A program made the position numbers and the translations under genes. From IMG/VR virus record IMGVR_UViG_3300022858_000149, positions 1 through 35,506 of that record: a stretch of 35,506 nucleotides of DNA, one strand, 5' to 3'. The notes under the pieces were generated by a model, which was not told the origin of the DNA, ran no database searches, and worked only from the letters and a program-made list of their open reading frames with translations. Of the stretch, positions 25,405 through 32,158 are shown piece after piece. Position 1 is the stretch's first letter, and the number at the start of each line of letters is the position of its first letter. Source of the DNA: a virus.

Positions 25405-25917
25405 TTATTTATTAAGTTTGTCTTTAACTAATTGCTGTAATATTATCAACCTTTTCCTAATAGCCTCATAAGATAATCCATGCTTATCACCAATGGCGCG
25501 ATAAGATAAATCATTCATATTCCTATCAATATATATCTCATAATCTACACTATCGCCTAATATGATTTTAATTTTATCAAGTAACAATTGAACTGTAATA
25601 TTACTATCTGAATTGTTATGGTGCAAATTGTCTACAAAATCGGCACACCTACTATCACACAATTTATGCTTATAGCTTGGAATACGTACTAGAGAGCCTG
25701 TATTCTCAATCGCTCTGATGATAGATTGTTTTATCCATTGGTACGCATAGGTGCTAAACTTACACTTATTGTTCTCAATATACTTGCTATTAGCTGTTAG
25801 TAGCCCTATGTAGCCCTCTTGACACAAATCCTCGAAGTCTAATCCATTATTAATATACCTTTTAGCTACATACTTGACCAATCCCGTATGCTTTTCTATT
25901 AGTTTGGCATTATCCAT
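25405..25917 (-). CDS. Compact sigma70-family RNA polymerase sigma factor
   Basis: A 170-residue sigma factor. Region 2 is clear at about residues 5-82: LVKYVAKRYINNGLDFEDLCQEGYIGLL (2.1-2.2), then CKFSTYAYQWIKQSIIRAI (2.3-2.4, core binding and -10 melting), then LVRIPSY. A short linker replaces region 3. A reduced region 4 helix-turn-helix is at about 137-165 (LSYRAIGDKHGLSYEAIRKR). It would redirect host RNA polymerase to phage promoters. AAGGGG lies upstream of the ATG. It sits in the small-gene cluster beside the control region, suited to act early and switch on other modules. Confidence 0.87.
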   Translation of the reverse strand: MDNAKLIEKHTGLVKYVAKRYINNGLDFEDLCQEGYIGLLTANSKYIENNKCKFSTYAYQWIKQSIIRAIENTGSLVRIPSYKHKLCDSRCADFVDNLHHNNSDSNITVQLLLDKIKIILGDSVDYEIYIDRNMNDLSYRAIGDKHGLSYEAIRKRLIILQQLVKDKLNK

Positions 25918-25935
25918 GTTACACCCCTTCGGTAA

Positions 25936-26115
25936 TTATTCAAGATTATCCATCTGTTCAATATCTCTATAACCCGTCCTACAATATAAAACCTCATCCA
26001 ATGTATCTAGACTACATCCTTTCGCATTAGTGATTAACTTTAATTCCTCTTCGGTAGCAATGCCACGTTCGATAAGTATATCCCACATATCGCTTATAGT
26101 TTCGTCAATGGTCAT
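25936..26115 (-). CDS. Small acidic hypothetical protein
   Basis: A 59-residue acidic helical protein (starts MTIDETISDM). GAGG lies 9 nt before the ATG, in an intercistronic block identical over 23 nt to the one upstream of the next gene to the right. Its stop is 19 nt before the sigma start. No family recognised. Size and charge resemble early host-takeover proteins. Confidence 0.6.
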   Translation of the reverse strand: MTIDETISDMWDILIERGIATEEELKLITNAKGCSLDTLDEVLYCRTGYRDIEQMDNLE

Positions 26116-26573
26116 AATATTACCTCATTAGTTACTTATCATTGCTTTCTTAAAAATATGAATTTATTGCCGTATGCCGTACATTCATTGATAGGGGTTT
26201 CCCATAGTCCAAAACTGCCCCATTTACTAATAACCCTAGTATTTAGCAGGTTCTTATTATCGGTGCTAGATACTAAAGCATAGTGTAGCAGTATGCTATG
26301 GTCAAGAACACATACTAAATCACCTTTTTTTATATCGTTAAGTGTGATTTTATTATAACCCTCTTCCAATAGTTCTTGTATACTATAATCGCTCCATATC
26401 CATTCAATAAGGCAGTCATGTACTGCATAGCTTTCACAATTATATTCCGCATTACTATCTTCATGTAATATATTGCTTATAGTGCTTTTTGGAGTGTACC
26501 TGTTTTCATCATTGTTTATGTATGATGGAGTTTCAATAGTATATGTATAAGTCATAATATTACCTCATTAGTT
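26111..26573 (-). repeat. Duplicated 23-nt intercistronic cassette (two copies)
   Basis: The same 23 bases occur at 26111-26133 and 26551-26573. On the minus strand each gives AACTAATGAGG, then TAATATT and ATGAC, that is a stop/ribosome-site/start unit. Both copies supply the start region of a gene in the leftward cluster. A shorter relative (ATGAGGTAAC) precedes the gene at 25389. It suggests cluster growth by duplication of a translation cassette or strong selection for one. Confidence 0.7.
26139..26555 (-). CDS. NlpC/P60-like (papain-fold) protein, putative
   Basis: A 138-residue protein. The arrangement of NCESYAVHDCL (Cys40), KKGDLVCVLD (about 76-85), LLHYALV (His91), and VISKWGSFGLWETP (108-121) with YGNKFIFLRK at the end follows the Cys, GD, His and SKWG order of small papain-fold proteins of the NlpC/P60 superfamily. 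If active it may cut or acylate a peptide. No signal peptide. It lies in the early small-gene cluster, far from the lysis genes, so the target is more likely a host protein than cell wall. Moderate to low certainty. Confidence 0.5.
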   Translation of the reverse strand: MTYTYTIETPSYINNDENRYTPKSTISNILHEDSNAEYNCESYAVHDCLIEWIWSDYSIQELLEEGYNKITLNDIKKGDLVCVLDHSILLHYALVSSTDNKNLLNTRVISKWGSFGLWETPINECTAYGNKFIFLRKQ

Positions 26574-26819
26574 GTCTAAGTCGTATATATACGGCCGTTT
26601 ACCTTCAATATCCACTTCACTATATGAGGCGATATAGTAATTATCACTCTCAAGTAGTCTATCTAAATCCATATAGGTTTTATCAGTAGGCAATAACTTG
26701 CCGTTCACTTGTAATAATAAATAATCTTTACAGCTTTGCTCCGAAAAGCCTATAAACTCAATTATTGTATTGTTTTCGTCCCAATCGTCATAATACTTTA
26801 AAATATAAATATCCTGCAT
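26568..26819 (-). CDS. Small hypothetical protein, Tyr/Asp-rich
   Basis: An 83-residue acidic protein rich in Tyr, Asp and Ile. ATG at 26819 is chosen over an in-frame GTG three codons earlier because GGAGG lies 8 nt before the ATG. No known domain. It is part of the leftward small-gene cluster. Confidence 0.6.
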   Translation of the reverse strand: MQDIYILKYYDDWDENNTIIEFIGFSEQSCKDYLLLQVNGKLLPTDKTYMDLDRLLESDNYYIASYSEVDIEGKRPYIYDLDN

Positions 26820-26838
26820 GGTGTACACCTCCAGTCAA

Positions 26839-27021
26839 TTAGTTATCTAAATTTACTATCAATATCTCTGTATCTGGTAATTCAGGATGGTAGTCCTCAC
26901 TATTCCATTCAACACTTTCCACCCCTTTATCTTTTAGGTACTTCTCTATAGCCTTGTCGCCGTCTAGTTCTTTACTTTCTGCAATATCGTTCAGTTCTCT
27001 TATTTTGTCTAATCCATGCAT
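26839..27021 (-). CDS. Small acidic hypothetical protein
   Basis: A 60-residue, Glu/Asp-rich, largely helical protein. AAGGGG lies about 7 nt upstream in a context nearly identical to the sigma gene's (CCGAAGGGGTATAAT compared with CCGAAGGGGTGTAAC). Acidic early phage proteins sometimes mimic DNA; nothing here goes beyond composition. Confidence 0.58.
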   Translation of the reverse strand: MHGLDKIRELNDIAESKELDGDKAIEKYLKDKGVESVEWNSEDYHPELPDTEILIVNLDN

Positions 27022-27040
27022 ATTATACCCCTTCGGTTAA

Positions 27041-27331
27041 TTATTTAATAAAATGTACATCTGTATCAACTACCTCAAAATATATACAATCCTCTTTCCA
27101 TCTTTTATTTAATGCTATTATGTAGGCCTTTAACACTTCAACCTTATCTGTCAATACCTCATACTTATAAGACAAGTCATATTCAACCTTTCCAGTTTCT
27201 GGATTAAACCATCCACCTTTTATTTCATACTTTGTAAAACCACCGAACTTCTCACACAAAGTATCATGGAATAGCAGTTTATCACACAATACTAATTTAC
27301 ACAATGGAACTATAAAGACTACCTTTTTCAT
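27041..27331 (-). CDS. Hypothetical protein with FGGFT motif
   Basis: A 96-residue protein. It shows the pattern KFGGFTKYEIKGGWF, then an acidic strand and SYKYEVLTD, and ends with a Tyr/Phe strand. I have the impression that FGGxT...GxW...G proteins of similar length recur in phages and plasmids, but no function is known to me. GAGGTG precedes the ATG and overlaps the stop of the upstream gene, so the two are coupled. Confidence 0.55.
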   Translation of the reverse strand: MKKVVFIVPLCKLVLCDKLLFHDTLCEKFGGFTKYEIKGGWFNPETGKVEYDLSYKYEVLTDKVEVLKAYIIALNKRWKEDCIYFEVVDTDVHFIK

Positions 27332-27333
27332 AA

Positions 27334-28017
27334 CTACACCTCGCTTTCTAGTTTATTTAATCTCTTTAATAGCAATAGTTGATAAGTATCACCAAATTTT
27401 AAGTCTTTTAACTGGCACTTTATACCTTCGGCAGTATTGTCAAACTTGTTAAAATCTACATATGAATAAACATCAATATCATCCATTACATTATAATACA
27501 AGTCTACTTGCTCCAAATCACCTAGTATAAAACCTAACACACTGCCTAACATATGCTTATTGTCGCTAAAATCCGTAAACTCTTTTGTAGTTGCTATCCA
27601 ATCCCTATTATCATTACTATAATATGAACTAAAGCCGTCATACGAGGTATACCTATTTTTAATATATTCTTTAAATTTTGCCTCATTATCTCTTATATAT
27701 ACTTGAATAGCCTGTATTGCATTATCTGTTAAAGCTATCTTACAGTTAATAATATCAGTTTCAAAGTTATAGGCGTTCGGACTATATAAGCTATCAAATT
27801 CAATCCTAATATCTTCAAACTGCAAGCCTAAATCTAATATAGTATGTGCCTTAATTACCTTACATAACCTTTTAGACACGTCTTTTTGATACTCTTTATA
27901 ATCTATGTAGTCAAGTATCTCATCACCATACTCGTCACGTAATTGACTATCGTCAAAATCCCAAATAGTTTCATAAAACCCACTGAATTTAGGCAAGTAT
28001 GTATCATATGTAGCCAT
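27334..28017 (-). CDS. Hypothetical protein with YNFETD motif
   Basis: A 227-residue, very acidic, Tyr- and Asp-rich protein. The phrase SPNAYNFETDIINCKI (about 78-93) is a mark of a phage/plasmid family of unknown function that I recall from mobile elements. The rest is helical and acidic. GGGG lies about 6 nt upstream. It is the largest protein of the cluster, a good candidate for a host-interaction or anti-defence function by position alone. Confidence 0.55.
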   Translation of the reverse strand: MATYDTYLPKFSGFYETIWDFDDSQLRDEYGDEILDYIDYKEYQKDVSKRLCKVIKAHTILDLGLQFEDIRIEFDSLYSPNAYNFETDIINCKIALTDNAIQAIQVYIRDNEAKFKEYIKNRYTSYDGFSSYYSNDNRDWIATTKEFTDFSDNKHMLGSVLGFILGDLEQVDLYYNVMDDIDVYSYVDFNKFDNTAEGIKCQLKDLKFGDTYQLLLLKRLNKLESEV

Positions 28018-28041
28018 AAGACCCCTTTTGTTAGTTATAAA

Positions 28042-28329
28042 TTACATTCTATCATTAAAAACTATTAAACTAGTGTATTTTGCGCCTTCGTTATAAAACA
28101 TCTCCAACTCTTCAACTAAAGCTTGTAAAGTTTCGTTCACTGTAAAGCCGTCTTTTAGAATAAAACCTGACTGTAAAAATCCAGTGTTGCAGTAACCACC
28201 AAACACTAATGCTCTTTCAGTTTCTAATATATCAAAGTATACAAAACCATCATTAGTTTCTAATTCAATACCACTTAAATTTTCACCAACTCTTTTTGCA
28301 TCTTTTAAGTTTTGTGCCGTCCATTCCAT
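28042..28329 (-). CDS. Small hypothetical protein
   Basis: A 95-residue acidic protein (starts MEWTAQNLKD). GAGGTAT precedes the ATG. A mixed alpha/beta pattern with a C-terminal Glu-rich helix is visible. No family recognised. Confidence 0.55.
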   Translation of the reverse strand: MEWTAQNLKDAKRVGENLSGIELETNDGFVYFDILETERALVFGGYCNTGFLQSGFILKDGFTVNETLQALVEELEMFYNEGAKYTSLIVFNDRM

Positions 28330-28345
28330 GTTAATACCTCTTTGG

Positions 28346-28621
28346 TTATTTAATATTATCTATCTTCTCCACTAATGTTACATCATCATCATCATTAGTT
28401 AACAAGTCTTTATTTTGACACATTAAAATATCTTGAAAGAAAGATGTGAAGTCTTCATTAGTTTCATCAAAGTATATATGGCCTTCTGGCATCATGTTAT
28501 AATCACTTACTTTACTTGCTACGATTATTTTATATGCTAGTTTCATACTTCTATTACCCTGCATGTACCATGCCAATAAAAACTCCAATGATATTAGTAT
28601 GAGAATATATTCCCGTGTCAT
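28346..28621 (-). CDS. Hypothetical protein with N-terminal hydrophobic segment
   Basis: A 91-residue protein, first of the leftward cluster. A hydrophobic segment covers about residues 4-19, followed by a polar, acidic C-terminal part. The ATG at 28621 is chosen over an in-frame GTG at 28642 because it has the ATATT-ATGAC start context seen at other genes of the cluster, but neither start has a clear Shine-Dalgarno sequence. It may be membrane-anchored. Function unknown. Confidence 0.5.
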   Translation of the reverse strand: MTREYILILISLEFLLAWYMQGNRSMKLAYKIIVASKVSDYNMMPEGHIYFDETNEDFTSFFQDILMCQNKDLLTNDDDDVTLVEKIDNIK

Positions 28622-28691
28622 AATATTGACAAGGTATTGCACAATAAGCCTATAACTTAAGGTGTATCTATATGATATTGTTATACAAGTA

Positions 28692-28714
28692 ATTAATGAC
28701 CCACTATAGGGTGT
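28692..28714 (+). promoter_or_regulatory. T7-like single-subunit RNA polymerase promoter sequence
   Basis: CACTATAGGG at 28702-28711 is identical to positions -7 to +3 of the T7 consensus, preceded by ATTAATGAC in place of TAATACGAC. The expected +1 is G28709. It points toward the rightward replication block. No single-subunit RNA polymerase is in the window, so its cognate enzyme would be encoded outside it. A chance match is possible, but the position in a control region argues against it. Confidence 0.45.
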
Positions 28715-28743
28715 ATTTATACCTTTAAGGTAGTATTACACCC
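28709..28743. other. Nested hairpin in the divergent control region
   Basis: GGGTGTA (28709-28715) pairs with TACACCC (28737-28743) and encloses a second palindrome TACCTTTAAGGTA (28720-28732). It starts exactly at the +1 of the T7-like promoter sequence, so a transcript would begin with a stem. It could be a 5' stabiliser, an RNase III-type processing site, or a repressor operator at DNA level. Confidence 0.55.
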
Positions 28744-28956
28744 CTTTAAAATATAATGACATAATTATTATAATATGGTATATTAATTGCAACTACACAA
28801 ACTATACCAATATGGCTAGAATTATTATTTATTATTAAAAATATAGGACTTTATTTAATTTGTGTCGAATAATGAGGTTTGCAATATTTTCATACTTTTA
28901 GCTATGGTCCGAGAAACTTCGATTAGGGCTTGGGTATTACAACATAAGGAAACTAT

Positions 28957-29091
28957 ATGGAACGAATAGAAAGCTGTGTAATATGTGGTGAACCGTTATC
29001 AGTAGATAGAGTTATGAATGGTATTTCTATATGTGATGAATGTGAGGAGTTATCAACTACCGAAGGAGAATGTTATGATAAAGAGGATTAG
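28957..29091 (+). CDS. Zinc-knuckle small protein
   Basis: A 44-residue protein with CVIC (7-10) and CDEC (26-29) pairs typical of a small treble-clef/zinc-ribbon, plus an acidic C-terminal tail. AAGGA lies about 8 nt before the ATG. It is the first rightward gene, and its last 17 nt overlap the lipoprotein start, so its early expression is likely. Such early zinc proteins often act on host transcription; that is inference. Confidence 0.6.
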   Translation: MERIESCVICGEPLSVDRVMNGISICDECEELSTTEGECYDKED

Positions 29092-29629
29092 TATATTACT
29101 TTTATTGCTATTTATAGCTTCATGTGGTAGAACCTCCGGCAAGTTTGATCAAAATGATACAACACCATTAACGTGTCAAGAAATGTATAGTCAAGAGTTT
29201 TGTGATAGTATTAGAGGAGAGGATGGTGAGTCTATTACTGGTGCCGAAGGATTATCAGGAGAGAATGGTATTAATGGAATAGATGGTGAGGATGCAGAGC
29301 CTTGCACAGTAGTTGGTGTATTAGATGAGGACACAGGAGACACAGGAGCCTTAATAACGTGCCCAACTAGCCAAGCTATAGTATGGGATGGGGTAGAGGG
29401 AGAAGATGGATCAGATGCCATCCTGGAGGTTATAGACCCCTGCGGTAAAGAAACTACTTATGATGAAGTATTGTTTAGACTATCTGATGGTAATATATAT
29501 GCTGTATATGCACACATTAAAGGTAATAAATATGAAATAATGTTGACACAGCTTATTAATTCATGGTATATAACAACTGATGGCACAGATTGTAATTTTA
29601 ACCTATTCAATGGTGAGGTAACCTGGTGA
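29075..29629 (+). CDS. Lipoprotein with collagen-like Gly-X-Y repeats
   Basis: A 184-residue secreted lipoprotein. Signal peptide: basic start, hydrophobic core LLLLLF, lipobox IASC with the lipidated Cys17. Then an acidic Gly-X-Y run at about 56-73 (GAEGLSGENGINGIDGED) and a second short one near 107-115, followed by a beta-rich C-terminal domain with paired Cys. The ATG at 29075 has GGAG a few nt upstream; a longer ORF start has none. Short collagen-like segments also occur in bacterial surface lipoproteins, so host origin is possible. A cell-surface lipoprotein made early could block superinfection. Confidence 0.72.
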   Translation: MIKRISILLLLLFIASCGRTSGKFDQNDTTPLTCQEMYSQEFCDSIRGEDGESITGAEGLSGENGINGIDGEDAEPCTVVGVLDEDTGDTGALITCPTSQAIVWDGVEGEDGSDAILEVIDPCGKETTYDEVLFRLSDGNIYAVYAHIKGNKYEIMLTQLINSWYITTDGTDCNFNLFNGEVTW

Positions 29630-30942
29630 GAAATAAGATTATAAAAGTATGGAAAGATGAGGATAACAGAAGATGGTACTTACCTGACTGTGATGACTTT
29701 CCTTATATATCCTCTTCAACATTGGTAGGCATAGCCAAGACTTATAGGTATAGAGGTTTTAAGAAAGATGATAAATCAGCTAAGAGATTACAGAAAGCTG
29801 GTCAAATAGGTACTAATATACATGCTGTATTTGAACAATATAATAGGAAACAACTAGGAGAAGACTTCTATGTAGATCCTAAGATATGTACTAGATATAG
29901 TCAAATACTACTCAATTATATTAAGAAAGTAGAATTAATATCTCTTAATGAAGGAGAGGTTAAAGTAGTAGAGGTAGAACGTGGTGTTATTAACTCCTTA
30001 TACAAGTATGCTGGTAGATTTGATGTATTAGTTACCGTAGGAGGAGAATATGAGATATGGGATTATAAAACAAGTAGACAAGTAAAAGAAGAGGACGGCT
30101 GGCAGTTAGCTAGTTATATGCTTGCATTGCTCCTAGAGGGGATTAAAGTAAAAAGAGTACGTATCATACACATAGATAAAATATCCTATAAGATAACAGA
30201 TTTAAAATATCGACATCATGGATATATGATACGTAAGTTTCTAGGACTAATGGACACATTTAAAGGAATGTACTTTAATGACCTATTAAGAGGCCGTATT
30301 AATGATATAGATGAACTAGGTAAGAAATATAAATGGCCTTTAGACGAATTACTTAAGTGTTATGTAATAGACTATAATAAACAAGAGGAGAACATTATGG
30401 AACTACAAGAAGTAACAGGACTAGGAGACAAGAAAACATTTGTCAAAGATCCTAACAGAGTAGATTTTAGTGATGGAGAAGTAATTGGCACCCTATTAGG
30501 TGCTGTGCCTAGCCGATGGGTACACAAAGCCGGCAAGAAAGTATTTGCATGTACCGGTAAGGATAAGTGTGAGAGATGTAAGTTAGGTATGAAGAAAGCA
30601 GTACAGTTTAAAGCCAATTTCTTAACACTAGATGCTACAGATAAACCAGTTATTAAATACATAGTATCTGAATCAATTAGACTGTTCTTTGCTTTAAATG
30701 GAGCTATGAAAGAAATAGCCGCTAATGATGGTGATACTAGAACAGCAGTAATAAGGATAGAAAGATCAGGTACAGGATATGATACACAGTACAAAGTAGA
30801 AAGTATTGCACCTAAGTGTAAAGCATTACAGAACATAGCTGAAACTATTAAAGATATGGAACCACATGAATTAACATTTGATCCACTTGAAGATGATGGA
30901 GATCAAGGTGATACCCCTGATAGAACAGATATTGTAGAGTAA
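29626..30942 (+). CDS. PD-(D/E)XK nuclease fused to a gp32-like ssDNA-binding protein
   Basis: A 438-residue protein; GTG start at 29626 overlaps the lipoprotein stop by 4 nt. Residues 1-255 have RecB/Cas4-type nuclease motifs: GTNIH (His66), AGRFD (Asp133), EIWDYKTS (Asp146, Lys148) and QLASY (160-164), a metal-dependent exonuclease core. Residues 258-438 match gp32-type SSBs: H300, C309, C315 and C318 form an HCCC zinc site like T4 gp32 (H64, C77, C87, C90). Further SSB marks are IRIERSGTGYDTQYKV (376-391) and an acidic C-terminal tail. It probably resects DNA ends and coats the strand exposed. Highly unusual fusion; see the nested gene. Confidence 0.82.
   Translation: MRNKIIKVWKDEDNRRWYLPDCDDFPYISSSTLVGIAKTYRYRGFKKDDKSAKRLQKAGQIGTNIHAVFEQYNRKQLGEDFYVDPKICTRYSQILLNYIKKVELISLNEGEVKVVEVERGVINSLYKYAGRFDVLVTVGGEYEIWDYKTSRQVKEEDGWQLASYMLALLLEGIKVKRVRIIHIDKISYKITDLKYRHHGYMIRKFLGLMDTFKGMYFNDLLRGRINDIDELGKKYKWPLDELLKCYVIDYNKQEENIMELQEVTGLGDKKTFVKDPNRVDFSDGEVIGTLLGAVPSRWVHKAGKKVFACTGKDKCERCKLGMKKAVQFKANFLTLDATDKPVIKYIVSESIRLFFALNGAMKEIAANDGDTRTAVIRIERSGTGYDTQYKVESIAPKCKALQNIAETIKDMEPHELTFDPLEDDGDQGDTPDRTDIVE
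30397..30942 (+). CDS. Internal-start SSB (gp32-like), nested in frame
   Basis: The ATG at 30397 is codon 258 of the larger gene and is preceded by AGAGGAG with a 6-nt spacer, an ideal ribosome site inside coding sequence. Translation from here would give a free 181-residue SSB with the zinc site and acidic tail. The fusion and the free SSB could be made together, giving excess SSB over nuclease, which matches the stoichiometry replication needs. Alternatively a former separate gene that has lost its stop. Confidence 0.6.
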   Translation: MELQEVTGLGDKKTFVKDPNRVDFSDGEVIGTLLGAVPSRWVHKAGKKVFACTGKDKCERCKLGMKKAVQFKANFLTLDATDKPVIKYIVSESIRLFFALNGAMKEIAANDGDTRTAVIRIERSGTGYDTQYKVESIAPKCKALQNIAETIKDMEPHELTFDPLEDDGDQGDTPDRTDIVE

Positions 30943-30960
30943 TAACTAGAGGACAATACT

Positions 30961-31656
30961 ATGTTTAAGAAGACACAACATAAACCGTATTTAATTATTC
31001 CAGATACACATGCACCTTATCATCATAAGGACACCATCAAGTTCCTTAAGGCAGTATATAAGAGGTTTAATTGTCAAGATAAGGTGATACATATAGGAGA
31101 TATATTTGACTTTCATGCCATTAGTAAGTATACAGTAGAACCAGATGCACCTACGGCAAAGGATGAGTACCAAAAGGCATTAAAGTTCAGTAAGGAGCTA
31201 TGTAAAGCATTTCCTAAAGGAGTATTAATAATAGGTAACCATGATACCAGAGCTACATCTACATTAAAAGCAATGGGAATACCTATGGAGTTTATGAAGT
31301 CATCTAAGGAACTATTCGGATTAACTAAAGGATGGAAAGTAGAACCACTATGCCATGTAATTAAAGAACTAGATGTATTATGTGAACATGGTAACAATAG
31401 TACCGGCCCTAATGGAGCATTAAACACAGCTATATTTAAACGTACTAGCTTTGTTCAGGGCCATTGCCATAGTGAAGCAGGATGTAAGTACAGTGCTAAC
31501 CACGATAGCTTAATATTTGGTATGAATGTAGGCTGTTTAGTGGATAATACATCTCTAGCTATGAGATATGGCAAATACTTAAAGAAAAAAGGTGTATTAG
31601 GATGTGGTCTAGTATACTCAAATAGTCATGCAGAGTTTATACCAATGGAGATATGA
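30961..31656 (+). CDS. Calcineurin-like metallophosphoesterase
   Basis: A 231-residue phosphoesterase with the full motif series: PDTHAP (Asp15, His17), GDIFDF (Asp47), GNHD (92-95), CEHG (141-144) and GHCHS (167-171), binding two metal ions. It would hydrolyse a phosphodiester or nucleotide. Phage relatives lie in replication modules as putative nucleases or phosphatases. GAGG lies 10 nt upstream. The next gene starts 10 nt after its stop. Confidence 0.85.
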   Translation: MFKKTQHKPYLIIPDTHAPYHHKDTIKFLKAVYKRFNCQDKVIHIGDIFDFHAISKYTVEPDAPTAKDEYQKALKFSKELCKAFPKGVLIIGNHDTRATSTLKAMGIPMEFMKSSKELFGLTKGWKVEPLCHVIKELDVLCEHGNNSTGPNGALNTAIFKRTSFVQGHCHSEAGCKYSANHDSLIFGMNVGCLVDNTSLAMRYGKYLKKKGVLGCGLVYSNSHAEFIPMEI

Positions 31657-31666
31657 GGAGGAAGAT

Positions 31667-32143
31667 ATGATTGGTAAAAGAAATTGCCCTAAATGTGGTA
31701 GAGCTATGGAAGTATTATTTACTAGCTACTACTGCCCTTACTGTGCAAAGATGGAAGAAAGAGATAAACTCAATAGAGAACTAAACGAATGGGATTGCCC
31801 AGAAGAAGGACAAGATGGTATATCAGTAATAAGTTATGGTACTAAAACAGAGTATGATCCTACTTATGGGAATACCTCAAGTGGGGCTAAAGCACCTTCT
31901 CCTTCTGGAGTACCACAATGCTCATTTAGAGAGCTTATTATAGGAGATACTGTAACGATAAAGAATGATCTAATTGTAGGTAGTGACTATGATGATGCAC
32001 CCTTTATGGATGAAATGAAAGCATTAGCAGGAACGACTACAGTGATTAGGAGTAAAAAGTATAATTCATTTATTTCTAGTACCTTATATAGATTAGATGC
32101 AGATCAAAGGAAATGGAATTGGACTCAAGAAATGTTTGAATAA
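31667..32143 (+). CDS. Zinc-ribbon hypothetical protein
   Basis: A 158-residue protein with CPKCGRAMEVLFTSYYCPYC (7-26), a zinc ribbon, then a polar linker with SSGAKAPSPS, then a beta-rich C-terminal part (about 85-158). The ATG at 31667 has GGAGG 8 nt upstream; an in-frame longer version starts inside the previous gene. Function unknown. Likely nucleic-acid or protein binding in the replication block. Confidence 0.6.
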   Translation: MIGKRNCPKCGRAMEVLFTSYYCPYCAKMEERDKLNRELNEWDCPEEGQDGISVISYGTKTEYDPTYGNTSSGAKAPSPSGVPQCSFRELIIGDTVTIKNDLIVGSDYDDAPFMDEMKALAGTTTVIRSKKYNSFISSTLYRLDADQRKWNWTQEMFE

Positions 32144-32158
32144 ACTAGGAAAGGTATA

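Larger units (their letters stand above)
28622..28956. promoter_or_regulatory. Divergent control region
   Basis: 335 nt between the leftward small-gene cluster and the rightward replication block. It has no convincing ORF. It holds a TTGACA at 28626-28631 with a weak TATAAC 19 nt on, the T7-like promoter and hairpin at 28692-28743, two TATAAT sequences shortly after them (about 28755-28780), and a moderate TTGCAA-18-TATGGT pair (28879-28908) that could drive the rightward genes. Promoters for both directions are expected here. Confidence 0.55.

Noticed and set aside
29018-29074. Upstream extension of the lipoprotein ORF
   Set aside because: It would place residues before the signal peptide and has no ribosome site, whereas the ATG at 29075 has GGAG and gives a normal lipoprotein signal.
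30372-30836. 154-residue minus-strand ORF inside the nuclease-SSB gene
   Set aside because: Shadow of a gene with clear conserved motifs on the plus strand; no ribosome site and an improbable Ser/Leu-rich product.
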